Shown here: positions 1 to 12,491 of the stretch, piece by piece
How the letters are laid out: each line of letters begins with the position of its first letter
Position numbering within the stretch: position 1 is the stretch's first letter
The notes under the pieces: generated by a model
Told to the model about the DNA's origin: nothing
Database searches by the model: none
Seen by the model: the letters and a program-made list of their open reading frames with translations, nothing else
Position numbers and translations under genes: made by a program
DNA from: Epicoccum nigrum
Taxonomy: Eukaryota; Ascomycota; Dothideomycetes; Pleosporales; Didymellaceae
DNA length: 64,000 nucleotides
Direction: 5' to 3'
NCBI GenBank assembly: GCA_002116315.1
Contig: KZ107843.1
Location: forward strand, 434,001 to 498,000

Positions 1-1939
1 CCTGAAAGGTCCTGCAGGCAGCGGCAAAACCACGACTGTGGCCTTGCTTTCCAAAGAGCTGAACATTCACATCCATGAGTGGAAAAACCCTGCTGGTTCC
101 ATGACAGGTTCTGAGGGCACCGTCTCGGCAACTGCTCAATTCGAAGACTTTGTAGGAAGAGCAGGCCTATTCGGTAGCCTCACCTTCGATGCGCCACAGC
201 AACCCACAAAACCAGTTGCAGCCAGCACTGACATTAGGCAAAAGCAACTCGTCCTTGTAGAGGAGTTCCCCAATACATTCGCGCGCGCTTCTCCTGCCGT
301 GCAGTCATTTCGATCTTCTGTCCTGAATTTCCTTGCTGCCACCACTCCTTCAGCCACTGCCTTCTTTGCCAATCAACATGGTCCGGAACACTCCGTTACG
401 CCCATCGTCATGATCATCTCTGAAACTTTGCTGTCGACGAACACGTCTGCCGCCGATAGCTTCACTGCTCACCGTCTGCTCGGTCCTGAAATCTTGAATC
501 ATCCCGGAGTATCAATCATGGACTTCAATCCAATCGCACCTACCTTCATGACAAAGGCACTAGACCTCATTGTGGTCAAAGAGGCACGCAAATCAGGACG
601 CAGGAATACTGTTGGGCCTCAAGTAATACAGGAGCTTGCGGAGCTGGGAGATGTGCGCAGCGCAGTATCGTCACTTGAGTTTCTTTGCTTGCGTGGAGAC
701 AACGCAGAAGGATGGGGAGCGAAGGTCAATTTCACAAAAAAGAAGGGCCCCAAGGACGTACCTATTACCGCGATGGAGAGGGAGTCCTTGGAGCTTGTGA
801 CTCGGCGAGAGAGCACTTTGGGCATCTTCCATGCTGTTGGCAGAGTCGTGTATAACAAGCGAGTTCCAGAAGATCCGGACAAGCCCGTACCTCAACCGCC
901 ATATTCGTTTCCTGAACGACGGCGACCGAAGGCTTCAGAAGTAAATCCGGACACGCTAATCGATGAGCTCGGCACGGACACACATACGTTCACCGCTGCA
1001 CTACATGAGAACTATGTTCTGTCATGTGGGGGTGCAGATAGTGAAGAGACCATGGACTCGATAGATGGCTGCATCGAAGCTCTATCCGACGCTGATCTAT
1101 TGTCTCCAGATCGGTTTGGTGCTGGCTTTGGGAGACGGAATTTCCAAGGCACCAGTGCAGACAATCTACGGCAAGACGAAATGTGTTTCCAGACAAGTGT
1201 ACGCGGACTCTTGTACAACCTACCGCATCCCGTGAAACGAATGGCCCCTCCACCTGGCGTCATGGGCATCAAAGCCAAAGGACAAGGAGCCAGCACTGGA
1301 GCACCAAAGACCGGCAACGCCTTCGTCATGTACTACCCAGCCTCGTTACGAATCTGGAAACAGCAGGAAGAAACCAACGATCTCCTTGAGCTCTGGATAT
1401 CACGAGCCCAAAGAGGCGAACTCCTCTCCACAAGCACGTCATCATTCAAGCCCGCCCTACAAAGCAACACAGGAGGCGTGTCAACATGGAAACAAAACAC
1501 CCCCCTCCAGCGCAAACCGCCGCCCTCGCAACCCCCAGCCGACACCGACCCACCCACAACCCTACTCGGCAGCGGCGGCTCCGCGCGCGCCGAAATGCTC
1601 CTCGAGCGGCTCCCCTACCTGCCCACCATCCTGCGCAGGTCGCGGCCCCTAGCGCCTTCCACCGCCGCCACCATCCGCGAGATCCAGCAGATTACCGCCT
1701 TCCGCGGCGCCGCGGGTGGCAGGGGTGGTTTGGAAGAGGAGGGCCTGGAGACGCTGGAACAGCCGCCGGGCGAGCAGGAGCAGTGGGCTACCGATAAGGA
1801 CGTGCCGGCGTCGCCGAGGAGGAGGAAGGGTGTGAGGTTTGTGGAGAGCAAGCGGGGAGTGGACGAGGAGAGCGCGATTGTCGGGTTGGCGGCGAGGGGC
1901 GCGAGTTTGGTGCTGGAGGATGATGATATTGAGGATTAG
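1..1939 (+). CDS. RAD17: Rad17/Rad24-type checkpoint clamp loader, 5' truncated by window edge
   Basis: Large subunit of the Rad17-RFC complex that loads the 9-1-1 clamp (Rad9-Rad1-Hus1) on damaged DNA in the nucleus. The frame is open from base 2, so the start codon and first exon lie outside the window; about 645 residues are visible. A Walker A motif (GPAGSGKTTT) stands at the very beginning, followed by an acidic Walker B-like stretch (LVLVEEFPN) about 75 residues on, where Rad17 proteins have VEDLPN. The segment STLGIFHAVGRVVYNKR near residue 270 is a hallmark of the Rad17 family. The C-terminal third is rich in Pro, Ser and Arg and looks disordered; it ends in an acidic tail (LEDDDIED). 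The stop is TAG at 1937-1939. No intron is needed in the visible part. Identity is well supported; only the N-terminus is missing. Confidence 0.9.
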   Translation, partial: LKGPAGSGKTTTVALLSKELNIHIHEWKNPAGSMTGSEGTVSATAQFEDFVGRAGLFGSLTFDAPQQPTKPVAASTDIRQKQLVLVEEFPNTFARASPAVQSFRSSVLNFLAATTPSATAFFANQHGPEHSVTPIVMIISETLLSTNTSAADSFTAHRLLGPEILNHPGVSIMDFNPIAPTFMTKALDLIVVKEARKSGRRNTVGPQVIQELAELGDVRSAVSSLEFLCLRGDNAEGWGAKVNFTKKKGPKDVPITAMERESLELVTRRESTLGIFHAVGRVVYNKRVPEDPDKPVPQPPYSFPERRRPKASEVNPDTLIDELGTDTHTFTAALHENYVLSCGGADSEETMDSIDGCIEALSDADLLSPDRFGAGFGRRNFQGTSADNLRQDEMCFQTSVRGLLYNLPHPVKRMAPPPGVMGIKAKGQGASTGAPKTGNAFVMYYPASLRIWKQQEETNDLLELWISRAQRGELLSTSTSSFKPALQSNTGGVSTWKQNTPLQRKPPPSQPPADTDPPTTLLGSGGSARAEMLLERLPYLPTILRRSRPLAPSTAATIREIQQITAFRGAAGGRGGLEEEGLETLEQPPGEQEQWATDKDVPASPRRRKGVRFVESKRGVDEESAIVGLAARGASLVLEDDDIED

Positions 1940-2197
1940 CTGCTGTGAGACTCGGTGAGGAGAGAAAGTGAGGGAGGGGCGCTACAGGCGTTTTTTTGGG
2001 AGGGAAAGGAAAAAAATCGCACGAGCATCGCGAAGACTTCAATTATGTAAGTTGACATGATATATAGATGTGTGTAGATGATGATCATACATCATAAGCA
2101 GTTTTCATGCACGATTTCAAGGTAGGAGGTCTTGCTTCGCTTGCGCGCTATGCCAACGCTCTGGGTATCCCAAGCAGCAATTACATGTAAATGCCCA

Positions 2198-2198
<1 letters not shown>

Positions 2199-2240
<42 letters not shown>

Positions 2241-2241
2241 G
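2199..2241. repeat. (CAGA)n tetranucleotide microsatellite
   Basis: About ten and a half perfect CAGA units lie in the gap between the convergent RAD17 and kinesin genes. It is probably untranslated. The rest of the 1940-2403 gap holds no gene that I can see; it contains polypyrimidine runs that are likely part of the 3' UTRs. Confidence 0.95.
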
Positions 2242-2403
2242 CAAACTCGACTTCAACAGGCAACGACAACAACAGCAAGAGGCAAAACGCTCAACACCCA
2301 GGTGACAGGAAAATATTCACAACCCCGACCGCCTCCTCAACATCAACTTCTTTTCTTTTCCTTCCTCCCCTTTCCCTTTCCCATCGAGTCATACAGACTT
2401 CCC

Positions 2404-5400
2404 CTACCCCTCCTCGCTCCCCTCACTACTAAAATACCCCTGATCGATCCTCAAAATCCACTCGATCTTCTCCCTCTCGCTCTTCGCCCGGAAGATATAC
2501 GTATTCGTCTTGGCGAACACGGCGAAAATCGTGTCCTTCTGCTGCGGCGTCACCCCGTCGCTCACGTTCCTGATATGGCCCCTCTGGCCGGGCTGCCCAC
2601 CGTTCGCACTATTCCCACCACCGTTCATCAGCCGGGCGATCTCCGGGCTGTGGTTGACGCGCGCGTTGGTCAGGTTGATAGCGTTGAGCTCGTCGCCGTC
2701 GACGCTGTACACGTGCAGGTACGGCTTGCGGAACTCGACGTAGCGCCGGATCCAGCGCGTGTTGGTGGGGTCGGGAGTGAGCAGGAAGCTGGCCTTGAGG
2801 CAGTTGGGGTTCTTGGAGACGAAGCGCACAGTCGCGGTCAGGCTGGGTTTGGGCGCGGGGGATGTGCCGCGCGAGGGTGTACCAGGGGCGAAGGCAGCGC
2901 CTTCGGAGGGGGGCTCGAGGTTGGTGCTGGAGAGGATAATGGACTCGGGCGCTTTGTGGGAAGTCCAGAGCGTGAGGATGCGTGCGAGAAGGGCTTTTTG
3001 AGTGTCGTCGAGGTCGGTGGTGGGTGTTTCGGGTGCAGTGACGCTGAGCATCTTTGGGGACAGGACGGTTCGCGCAAGCTCGATTTCTGCGATGCGGCGG
3101 CGCCGGCGCTCCACGCCGATGTAGTCTTTCACGAGCGAGACGCCGCGCGGTGTCCAGTCGGCGAGGTCTTCCTCGCCCTTGACGTAGTCCTCGCGCGTGT
3201 TCATGCGCCAGAGATCTGTGGCACGTTTTACGGATGTCGGGCGGATGGCAACGTTGAAAATGCCAACAGTGGAGTGGATGACCTTGACTTGATTCCACAA
3301 GTTGGAGAGCGAGAACAGCGAAGTTTGGCGACTGTAAGTACGGTTGCGAATCTGCATGTTCAGATCGAGAGAGAAGACCATTGGCTCGTCCAGTTTTGTA
3401 GACGTGACATTAAAGAGCAGATTGGCTTGCACGCGGTACTTGTCCTGGGTCGCGCGATCGAGAAGTAGCGATCCGTGAGCTGTGCTGTCCCATCGTCCGA
3501 TGAACTTCACATTCGTGGTGCCATCAGCGTTGTCTCTTACAGTAGGCGGCGCGGTCAAGTTGACGGGAACCTCCCTCACAGGAGAATCTATGCCAGGAGC
3601 ATTGCCCGACGCATCGATCAGACGAATGCGACCCACGCGCATCGAAGTGACGTTCTGCCATTGCAGCGTATCGCCGCAGGTGTGTGTGAGGTTCACTACA
3701 ATGCGTCTCGCCAGGCCTTGATGCAGCTGGTAGACACCCGCATCGAGAACACTGCTCTGCGTCACCTCGACAGGTTTGTAAGTACCATCATCAGTAATCT
3801 CCTGGATCTGAATACGCGAGAAGATGTCATGGGCATCTTCAGTGTAAAACTCAGACTCCGCAATCCGCGCAGTGCGGCGCTTCTGTTTAGGCTGAGGAGC
3901 CTGGTCACGCATGTCATCCCAGCTAAGAAGTTTGTCGAGATGCATAGATGTGACCCGAGCGAAGACTGCAACTCGCAAAAAGGTGTCTGTCGGGCTCGGA
4001 TACGGTATGCTCATGCTGTGGAAAGTTTGGAAGCGGATAGGTCCCTCATCAAACTTGTTCATGAACATGGTACTTGTTGCGCCTCCCTCCTTGGAAAGGG
4101 TAGGCAGGTACAGCAGCGCATGGACATCAGTCCCCTCTCTTTCAGGGAAGCCAACGAGCTCATGCAGCGTGACACTGAAGTTGAGCGTTGTGGTTGGGGC
4201 TTCTGCCGAAGAGGGCTCCACCGACAGGTGGATAATACCAATAGGGTTGGCGGTGTATGGCGAAATTACATCCAGCTTCATATCTCGTACTCTCGATTCG
4301 AAAACAGCAGCAAGCGGTACATCGACATCGCCGACACGAGAGAATTCGGGCATGCAAGGATCAGAGAAGGGGCTCTCTGGGTTGAAGTGCTGCATGTACT
4401 CTGGCCGGTTCATGTATTGATGCATCTGATGCATTCGCCGGACGCGTTGACGTAGCTTCTGCAGTGACCAAAGATGTATCACCTCGTGCTTGAAATCAAT
4501 CACACGGACAGCTACACAAGGTTTCGGCGCATCGTCCAGCTCGTCGTCGTCCTCCTCTCCTGTATCTGCAAGATTAATCAGATCGTAGGTTGAAGGCACG
4601 GTCTGGCCAACGTCAACGATGCAGAACTGGAATACCACATTCTTGTCCATCTGTTGGCTCATGACTTGTGCTTCTTTTAACGTTGCAGCGTTCTGTAGGA
4701 TAGTCTCGGCCATCGTGACGTACTTTCGCCTTCGCCAGTGCTGGAAAGCCTTCCTGGCGCGAGCGACTTGCTGTTCGGTCAGGCTTTCTCTCACGGGCGT
4801 GGGTTCCGCTTCAGGCTCAACACCGAGCTTTCTCAATTGGCGCTCAAATGTCTCTTTTTGTGTCTTCAGCTTTGCTTCCATCTCTTCTTTTGCGGCACGC
4901 AGCGTCTCCAGCTCGACCTTAGCCTCTTCGTCAGCCTTTAGCTTAGCTTGATAATCCTCTTTTTGCTTGTCCAACTTGTCTTGCATATCACTCTTCATTT
5001 CTCGCATCCTCTCACTGTCTTCGTATTGCGGCGTAGATGGTGAGGTCAGCATTGTGTCAAGTGAGAAATTATCTATAGTCCCGTTCGAAGCGTACTTCTC
5101 CCGTATGGGATACGACGATGTTGACTCTGTGTCTTCCTCCTGTTCAAACAAGCGATTGACATTCCCAGCCTTGCGGTTATCGCGCTGTCTTTGCAAATCG
5201 TCAATGATAGCATCGAACTCATCATCTGGCAGGTTTTCGATGCGCTTGTCTGGCCCTAGCCACGCAGCAAGAGCCTCCCTGCGCGCGAATGAGAACTCGG
5301 ACTCCTTTCCACGTTGCCAGAAAGCCGGCGACGAGGCTCTTGGGCTGTCTGGATCAAAGTCCGAATTGGCAACACTTATGGTGCTATGCGTTCGGTCATG

Positions 5401-7323
5401 TCCAGGTCGCGGTGCTGGAGAAGGCGAGTTTAGTTGACTGGCGTGCACAGAATGTCGTAGGAGGCTCTTCCCTATCTCAGCACGCTCTGCTCTGACTTCT
5501 CCCGGGTTGTTAAATCGGAAGATATGGAAGTCGCCTAAGATGATTCGATGACCACTTCTGAGCTGCATTGGTCTGTCGATACGCAGGCCGTTGACCATGA
5601 TGCTCGCTCCTTCGTGTGGCACGACCATCACTGTGCCGTCGTTGTTCTCAAGATCGCAATGGTGTGCAAGTATTTGCGATCCATTCAATCGGATTGTCGC
5701 GGTCTGACCCTCGGTATCTGAGTTTCCCACCGACGTTGTCCCAGGCTTGAGATTGTAGATGAGACACTCATTCATAAGCGCATCGTCACTCAGGTTCACC
5801 AAATGAGGCATGTTTTTTGGCGTTGAAAGACCAACAAATCCCTTCTCGATGCTGATACCGAGCTCTTCCAAGGCGGCTTCTCGCTCCTTGTGGATTTCTT
5901 CTGTCTTTTGCAGCTTCTCTTCCCAAGTCTCATTGAGGTCCTTGTACAGCTTCTCCGACTGATTGAGCTTCTCCACAATCTCTGCTTTTGACACCTTCTT
6001 CTCAGTGCCGTCCGCTTCCGTGATCGTGACAATCTGCTGCTCCAGCGGTGTGCCTGCTGGATATTGTTCTGCAACCATCCCCCCTGCTCCGCCTGCTCCG
6101 CCACTGCCCCCACCGAGTTGCGAGCGAAGTTTTGCGAGCTCCTCGTTAAGCTCTCGGATCATGCGTGCATTTGGATCTTCGTTGACGACGGCGTGGTTCT
6201 TGATGCGTTTTGCAGAGTCGGCGTACCGAAGGGTGGAGAGCGTTTCGTCATAGTTGATGTCGGCCGGCGAGATGGCAGCAACCATAGCAGTCATACTGTT
6301 TCCACCGAGCGAATCTTTCAGCAGCCATGTCAGGACTGAATCTCGATATGGCACCTGCACTTTCTTCTTTCCTCCCGTCGACTGATCTGCGAGAGCTGCA
6401 ATAACACGTCCCAGTGTCGAAAGAGATCTATTGATTTCTGCACCTTCCTTCAGTCGCGCTCCCGTCGCACCTGTGGATTGTGCTCTTTCAGAACCAGCCA
6501 AATCAACCAGACTGATCTTCGCGACTCTTTCTCCGCTCATCCCAGCTTTGGTGTCATGGCGCTTTTGTGTGAGGGTCACGGTGAAGACGGCGTGCGAACG
6601 AGAGGACGTCTCGTTCATGTTCGTCGCCGCAACCGTACGCGCCTTGTTTCCCTCATCCATCAGGTTCTCGATATCAGCGAACGACTGAACAACCAGCTTC
6701 GCCAAGTCTTCAACGTATGGACCGGTCGAAGGGTGTTCTCGGACCTTGAGATTGCCTTTGTTCGAAGGATTCAAAAGATCGCGAACGCGCTCGTTGTAGA
6801 TCTCCAAGTATGACACCTCCACCGTACAGCTCAGGTTGGCATCTTTTTGCATCTCCACGATTCTCTCAAACATATCCTGACAGATCTTGGGGATAATGCC
6901 GTATTCTTGCCCATAACCCATCATCGAGTATGACTTTCCTGAACCCGTTTGGCCATAGGCAAAGATACAATTATTGTATCCTTGGAAGGCATTGTCCAGC
7001 AACGGCTTCCCCAGATCCTCGTGTAGGTTATCCTGTCCAGCGTAGTTGGGCGCATCGTGGTCGAAGGACCAGTATGAACGATCGAAGGCGAATGTTTTGG
7101 CGCCTTCGGAGGCGGCTTTGGCGGCTTTCCCTTGGATTGAAATGTTCTGGGGTGGTCGGAGGATGGTCTGGTCACCCTTCATCTCTACAATACATTGTGC
7201 ATTGCGCTGCTTTTCTGTGCTGCTTTAGCTACCAAGCGGCTCCGGGCAAGGGTCCAGCATACCTCGGCCGTTGAAGGGCCTACACCGCACCACCACCTTG
7301 ATATTTCCGCCGCCTGACGCCAT
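2404..7323 (-). CDS. Kinesin-3 motor (Unc104/KIF1A type), organelle transport
   Basis: Plus-end microtubule motor carrying vesicles and early endosomes. Two exons: 7323-7263 and 7214-2404, giving 1623 residues. The short first exon encodes MASGGGNIKVVVRCRPFNGR, and the 48-bp intron (7262-7215) leads into EKQRNAQCIVEMKGDQT, the standard start of this family; without it the motor domain would lack its first strand. The motor domain (about 1-360) has the P-loop GQTGSGKSYS, switch I NETSSRSH and switch II DLAGSE. Coiled coil follows, then an FHA domain (about 510-600), a further coiled coil (about 730-830), an IQ-like stretch (ARKAFQHWRRRK), the KIF1-type central region and a C-terminal PH domain (about 1500-1615, ending IEWILRID), which binds phosphoinositides on cargo. 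The length fits filamentous fungal Unc104. The gene is divergent from TRM5. Confidence 0.93.
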
Positions 7324-7716
7324 GGTGGAGTGTAGATTACTGTTCAAGTACCAAGGTTATGGCGGTGCTCGTTAAAGGAGTGAATGCCGAGCGAGGCGGT
7401 TGTCATACGGCGACCATGTGCATAACCCGGAGCAACAAACACCACGGCGAAGTTCTGTGAATGTCGTCCCAGGGCAGTAAAGGAGGCGGTCAGTAGTGGA
7501 GCTGCGACGGGACGGTTGTTATGGTCGAGTTGCGGCGACTAATAACACGCGCGAACCTTACCCATGCTTGCACTTGCCGGCGTGGACCCTGCTTGGCGCT
7601 GTCATCGCCTAAACTTTCGAATGAGATTTGGAGCGCTGGGATAACAGTAACAGTAACAGTAACCAATACGCACACAGCTGCGTGCGTGTGTGTGTGTCTG
7701 TAGTGTCACAGGTCCC
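7324..7716. promoter_or_regulatory. Divergent promoter region, kinesin-3 / TRM5
   Basis: This 393-bp gap separates two start codons facing away from each other and so must hold both promoters. Simple repeats mark its TRM5 side: about three and a half TAACAG units at 7642-7663 and a short GT run near 7684-7698. I see no clear TATA box. Confidence 0.6.
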
Positions 7717-9172
7717 ATGGCTGACGATATGTTTGCGCCGCCCGTGAACCGCGCCATGAAGGTGCTGGACCGCAGCTTCTTCCAGAAGACGGTCCCCGCA
7801 TCCGCGGCGAGAATCTTCAAGCCCCAGGACATTGCGCGCTGCCGCAAAGAGCTGCAGCTCAGCAGGGACACGCTGCCCAACAACCGCATACAGCCGGTCC
7901 GACCCGACCCCGATGCGGAGAGAGCGCAGAAGGGCGGCAAGTGCCTCGTCTTGAAGCCTGAGATTATCCACGACGGTAAGCCTGCGAGCCCAAGAGACAT
8001 CCCGAGGTGCTGAGTCTGAGTCTGAGTCTGAACAACAGGCAGATCGAACTACATGGAGCCCTAGGCTGCGTGACCTCGAACAGGATGGCACGCTCAGCGT
8101 CATCCCTCTCCAGCTGCATCTCGACTACGACTACTTCACGTACTCGGAGATCACTGGCGCGACCATCCCCCCACCCGAGAAGAAGAACGACGACGAGATC
8201 CCTCAAGGCTTCACGCTGGCTGGCCATGTCGCCCACCTCAACCTGCGCGAGCGCTACTGGCCCTACAAGCACTTGATCGCAACCGTTCTCGCCGACAAGA
8301 ACCCCATGGTCAAGACTGTTATCAACAAGCTCGACAACGTTGGAAGTGAGAACGCTTTCCGCACGTTCCAGTACGAGGTGCTCGTCGGCGAAGACGACCT
8401 CAACGTCGAGGTTCACGAGCAAGGCTGCACTTTCAAATTCGACTTCGCCAAAGTCTACTGGAACACGCGTCTACACACTGAGCACGAGCGCGTATGCTCC
8501 ATTTTCGAAGAGGGCGATGCCATCTGCGACGTGACAGCGGGCGTGGGTCCATTCGCTGTGCCGGCAGGCAAGAAGCGGTGCTTCGTGTGGGCCAACGACC
8601 TGAACCCGGAGAGCTACAACAGCCTGGCCAACAACGTCAAACTTAACAAGGTCGGCGACTATGTGCGCGCTTTCAACTCTGATGGCACCGATTTCATCCG
8701 CACCGCCTCGCACGAGCTGCTTACGGCACAGCATTCCGTCGACATCATGCCCAAGACCAAGTTCTCGCGCTCGAACCCGCCAAAGGACAAGCCCAAACCC
8801 CTCAAGACGCTCGTCCAGCCGCGCATCTTCAGCCACTACGTCATGAACCTGCCCGCCTCCGGCATAAACTTTGTCTCCAGCTTCGTCGGCCTATATTCCA
8901 ATGTGCCTGGCGTGCCCGTTGCAGAGATCAAGAAGCTGTTCGAGGGCCGGCAAATGCCCATGGTGCACGTGCACTGCTTCAGCACCAAGAGCGAAGATAA
9001 CGTCAAGGAGAAGGAGGAGATATGCGAGGAGCTCAGTAGGCAGATGGGGTACACCATCACTCCGGACATGCCGGAAGTGGACATCCACGACGTGAGAGAC
9101 GTCGCGCCGAAGAAGCGCATGTTCTGCGCCACCTTCAGGTTGCCCGAGGAGGTGGCTTTCCGCCAGGTCTGA
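7717..9172 (+). CDS. TRM5: tRNA (guanine37-N1)-methyltransferase Trm5
   Basis: Transfers methyl from SAM to N1 of G37 next to the anticodon, preventing +1 frameshifting; acts in the nucleus or cytosol and, in yeast, also in mitochondria. Two exons, 7717-7975 and 8043-9172 (462 aa), joined across a 67-bp GT-AG intron. The N-terminal PPVNRAMKVLDRSFF is typical of eukaryotic Trm5. After the splice, DDRTTWSPRLRDLEQDG runs into the conserved YWPYKHLI region. The SAM-binding fold carries DVTAGVGPFAVPA and NDLNPESYNSL, and the catalytic-region motif is YVMNLPASG (NLP). The ATG at 7717 was chosen because the conserved N-terminus starts there; no mitochondrial presequence is evident. The 3' end faces MLH2, 219 bp away. 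Confidence 0.93.
8011..8031. repeat. (TGAGTC)n hexamer inside the TRM5 intron
   Basis: Three and a half TGAGTC units fill the part of the intron just before the acceptor at 8041-8042. A much longer tract of a related hexamer (GAGTCT/GAATCT) lies before OGG1 near 39.15 kb. Confidence 0.85.
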
Positions 9173-9391
9173 ATGAGACTCGTATCAATGGCGTAGAAAA
9201 GGCGTATGGTAGAGAGATAAGCTCTTCGCAAAAATTGGTGTTTGGATACCCATAGAGAATCAACGATAAATATACACTCAGCTTACATGGCTATGTGGAT
9301 GCACTTTTTTTCACCATACGTGCCTCCTCCTTTGACATCGTCGTCATAGCAAATGAAAATCTCCACGACAGTATGTTTTTAGATCAGCACC

Positions 9392-12300
9392 TCACACATC
9401 CAGCAACATCTCGTCGTCGATGTCGTCGCCGAAGTCGTCCTCCGCCTTGATGCTTCGCACAGGTGATCCTTGACTGCCTGCGTTGCCATTCAGGTCGACA
9501 AACTTCCTGAAATCAGAGTCTTGATCGTAGTTATTAGGGCCAGTCGCGCGTTTTGCATCAAAATCTGCGATGGCGCCCTTGCCCATTTTTTGCAATTGCG
9601 CTACGCCTGTTAATCCAAACGGAGCAGGACTGTAGGCTGACAGGCTCAGCTTGCCTTTAGAGTTGTGGGATGTGGTACTTCCATCATGAGCAGTCAGCGT
9701 ATCTGTATCCATGCTGATTACTGCACGCGCATGGAAGGCTTCCTCCTCGTTCCGGCGAAGGTTAATGCATCGCTGTAAGCCTTCATGTATAGCGCTCCTG
9801 ACATCTACGCCATCCATTCTTTCGAATACTTCGTACAGCAGGTTATAGACCTGGGTTACCCAAGTCATGACGATACGCTCAGAAATGGCTGAGGCAAAGG
9901 CGTCGAATGCCTCGGCGCAGTCGTAGCCCCATTCGAGGCTGTTGACGGTCATGTCGAGCTTCCGAGCTTGACGTACGAGGGTCGGCACGCTTGTCTCAAT
10001 AAGTAGAAACAGATTATAGGTCTCCGCACCGTGGGGTGTGGAGTTGAGCGGGAGAGCAGAAGTTTTGGTGGGCTGCATTCCACCATCTGTAGTTTGTCGA
10101 CGTTGCAATGGGGCCCTAGGTTTGGCTTCAAACTCAAGACTAGAAGTGATGGAGCTCTGGTATAGATTTGATCTTTGACTTGGTACATCGTTCTGGTGTA
10201 GTTGAAAGACTTTATCCATCTCTTGAGCCGTAACAGATGGACTGTTGTAAGGCTCGGCTGATCGCGGTCTAGGTGATAAGGTCCGAGTAGAGTCTCCCCG
10301 TCCAACACACGGTGGGGACTTGCCGGTAAGGTACCGTGGCGGCTCATTTGTATATCGAAAGTTGAGGTCAGTTGGTGTACGCCGCTGCTGGCTGAACATT
10401 TCGCGATCATTAGTGTTGCTTTCTGAGGCGATTTCCCTCTCAACTAAACGCTCCACTGCTGGCACAACTGGCAATCTGTGTACCCTGGATGTACCTCCGT
10501 ATGAAGAGAAAGTAGACTTTTCGCATGGGGACCGTCGAGTCGAACGAGTAGACTGTGGCGCGTTGCGCATAGGCTGTCCGAACCAAGTATCGTCTGATAG
10601 TGATACTGGCGATACATGAGCTCTGGGTTTGAGCGGTTTGAGGGGCCTGTGGTCGCGTTTCCGGGCTGCTCCTATATATGGTGCATTGAATATAGAGCCC
10701 TGAGTCATTGTTTGACCAAAATTCAAACGCTTTGTCTCTTTGGGTAGAGTTGAATCCTGTGCGAGATTTGGTCGTACTTCTGGGGGTTGAGCGAGGGCGG
10801 CCAGATTGTGAGGGCCTGAGTCTTGCAAGTGAGGGGAATTCAGCCGTAGCGTGTTGTCGAGTTGTACTTTGTACTGGTTTGCTTGCGATATGGTGTGGGG
10901 AGTTAACGGCTCGACAGGCGTGGATTGGCGTGGCGTAGCTGCTGGTGTAGGAGATTGAGGTGCTGAAGACTTGTCTCTGTGACTCTTTGCTAGACTGCGT
11001 AGCTGCCTGTTGGTAACAGACTTCTTTGATTTCACAGGAGCGTTCATGAGTGCAATAGTCCAAGGATTCGAGATGTCAGCACCACGACAGCCCTCCTCTT
11101 CCTCCATTGCGACATGTGTGTTGCTTGGCAAGAAGTTTAGGTCTTCTTCGTCAATGCCATACATACTGGATCTCCAGCGTGGGTTCGCGGTCGGTATAGC
11201 TATGTCAGAAAAGACAGGATCTTCTGTCGGCTTGTCTGGAAGGACGGGCTGTGAAAAACTGGCTACTGAAGACGCCTCTTCAACGCTAGGTAAGTGATTC
11301 AACCACATAGTTGATGTATCTTCATGGCCTGGCTCTGTTACAAGATCGATACTACCAGTACTCTCGGGATAGTATGAGATGAGAAGTCGGGTTACTGCTG
11401 CAAGGACAGAGCACTCGTCGCCGAAGATTACGTCGTCTTTTGCCGGTTCGATGTTCGGGTCGTAGCTGTCCATTGGGCAGGTTATGTTCAGCGAGAAGAA
11501 GGGGTCTTTGACGTTAGCCAAAACCGGGCTAGCTTTGCGCATTCTCTCTCTCACAGCTGCAGCAATCTTCTTGAGAGTGCCTCGGACGGAAGACATTGGC
11601 CTGGAGTCAACCGAGATAAAGGCGCCATAGTTCGACACCATGGATCCGACTGCTGTGGGTTTAGGAAGGAAAGCATGAAGCTCAAAGCCTTCCCATTCAA
11701 GAGCTGTCCAGTCGCATTGCAAGGCACAGTCTTTGCCGATGATCTTGAGAGCAGCGTCTTCCACATTGGCGTTGGTCTTCGGGGCGTAGATGAAGTCGCT
11801 CCTATTGTTCTTTGCTTTCAAAACATGCAACCGGAAACGGACGGTTGGTCTTGCAATTGCATATGCTCGCATGAGATGTTTGATCTTCGCCAAGCATTTT
11901 GCTGAACCTTTCAGAGCCAGGTCCTTCCGAACCTTTGCTGATTCCAGCAATTCTGTGATCTTGACTGTAGTGCCGACTGGATGAGAGTCACGCTGAGACC
12001 TATACTGTAATTAGCAAGGTGCATGCATCCTCAACAAATGATCAACAAGCCCACGAAATCAGTTCACCGTTGCGGTGGTAGGTGACCCTCGCTGCCACTG
12101 GCTCACCCTCCACACGGGTCGTGATGGATACTGTAGAACTCATGTCGGCGATACTGGCAAGCGCTTCCCCACGAAAGCCGAGCCACTTGCCTCCTACTTG
12201 TTTCAGATCGTGGAAGTCCCTGATCTTGCTGGTGCAGTAGCGACGACAGGCAAGTGCTCTGTCCTCACTGGGAATGCCGTGGCCGTCATCTTTGACTTGA

Positions 12301-12491
12301 ATTGAGTCGACGGTATTTGCAGAGATGTCTACAAATACACTCTTTGCTCGTGCATCAAGGGCATTGTCAATAAGCTCTTTGACGACCGCGCTTGGATCAG
12401 TGACCAATTGATGAGAGCCTATCTGGCGTACCGTTGTAGATGGAAGTGCTGCGATACTCGGTAGTGAATCACGGCCTGTTTCGTTTGCCAT
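9392..12491 (-). CDS. MLH2: MutL homologue of the Mlh2 (human PMS1) type
   Basis: GHKL-ATPase mismatch-repair accessory factor that partners Mlh1. Two exons, 12491-12055 and 11999-9392 (1014 aa), with a 55-bp intron (12054-12000) starting GTGGGC and ending ATAG; splicing joins GELISS to SQRDSHPVGTTV. ATPase motifs are plain: motif I KELIDNALDA, motif II DDGHGIP, and the GFRGEALASI loop, then PVGTTVKITELL. The long middle (about 400-750) is Ser/Pro/Arg-rich linker. The C-terminal part shows none of the metal-binding endonuclease motif DQHA(X)2E(X)4E found in yeast Pms1 and Mlh3, which fits Mlh2. An in-frame ATG 32 codons upstream (12587) is possible; the internal one was preferred because family N-termini begin shortly before the first strand. 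The split from Pms1 rests on motif absence, so the subtype is less sure than the family. Confidence 0.82.

Noticed and set aside
2199..2241. CRISPR-like repetition
   Set aside because: A uniform CAGA microsatellite without spacers; the organism is a eukaryote.
2191..3468. 425-codon plus-strand frame
   Set aside because: It runs antisense to the kinesin C-terminal region and begins in the CAGA repeat; no motif, and the kinesin PH domain on the other strand is certain.
3475..4455. 326-codon plus-strand frame
   Set aside because: Antisense shadow of the kinesin gene, without domain features.
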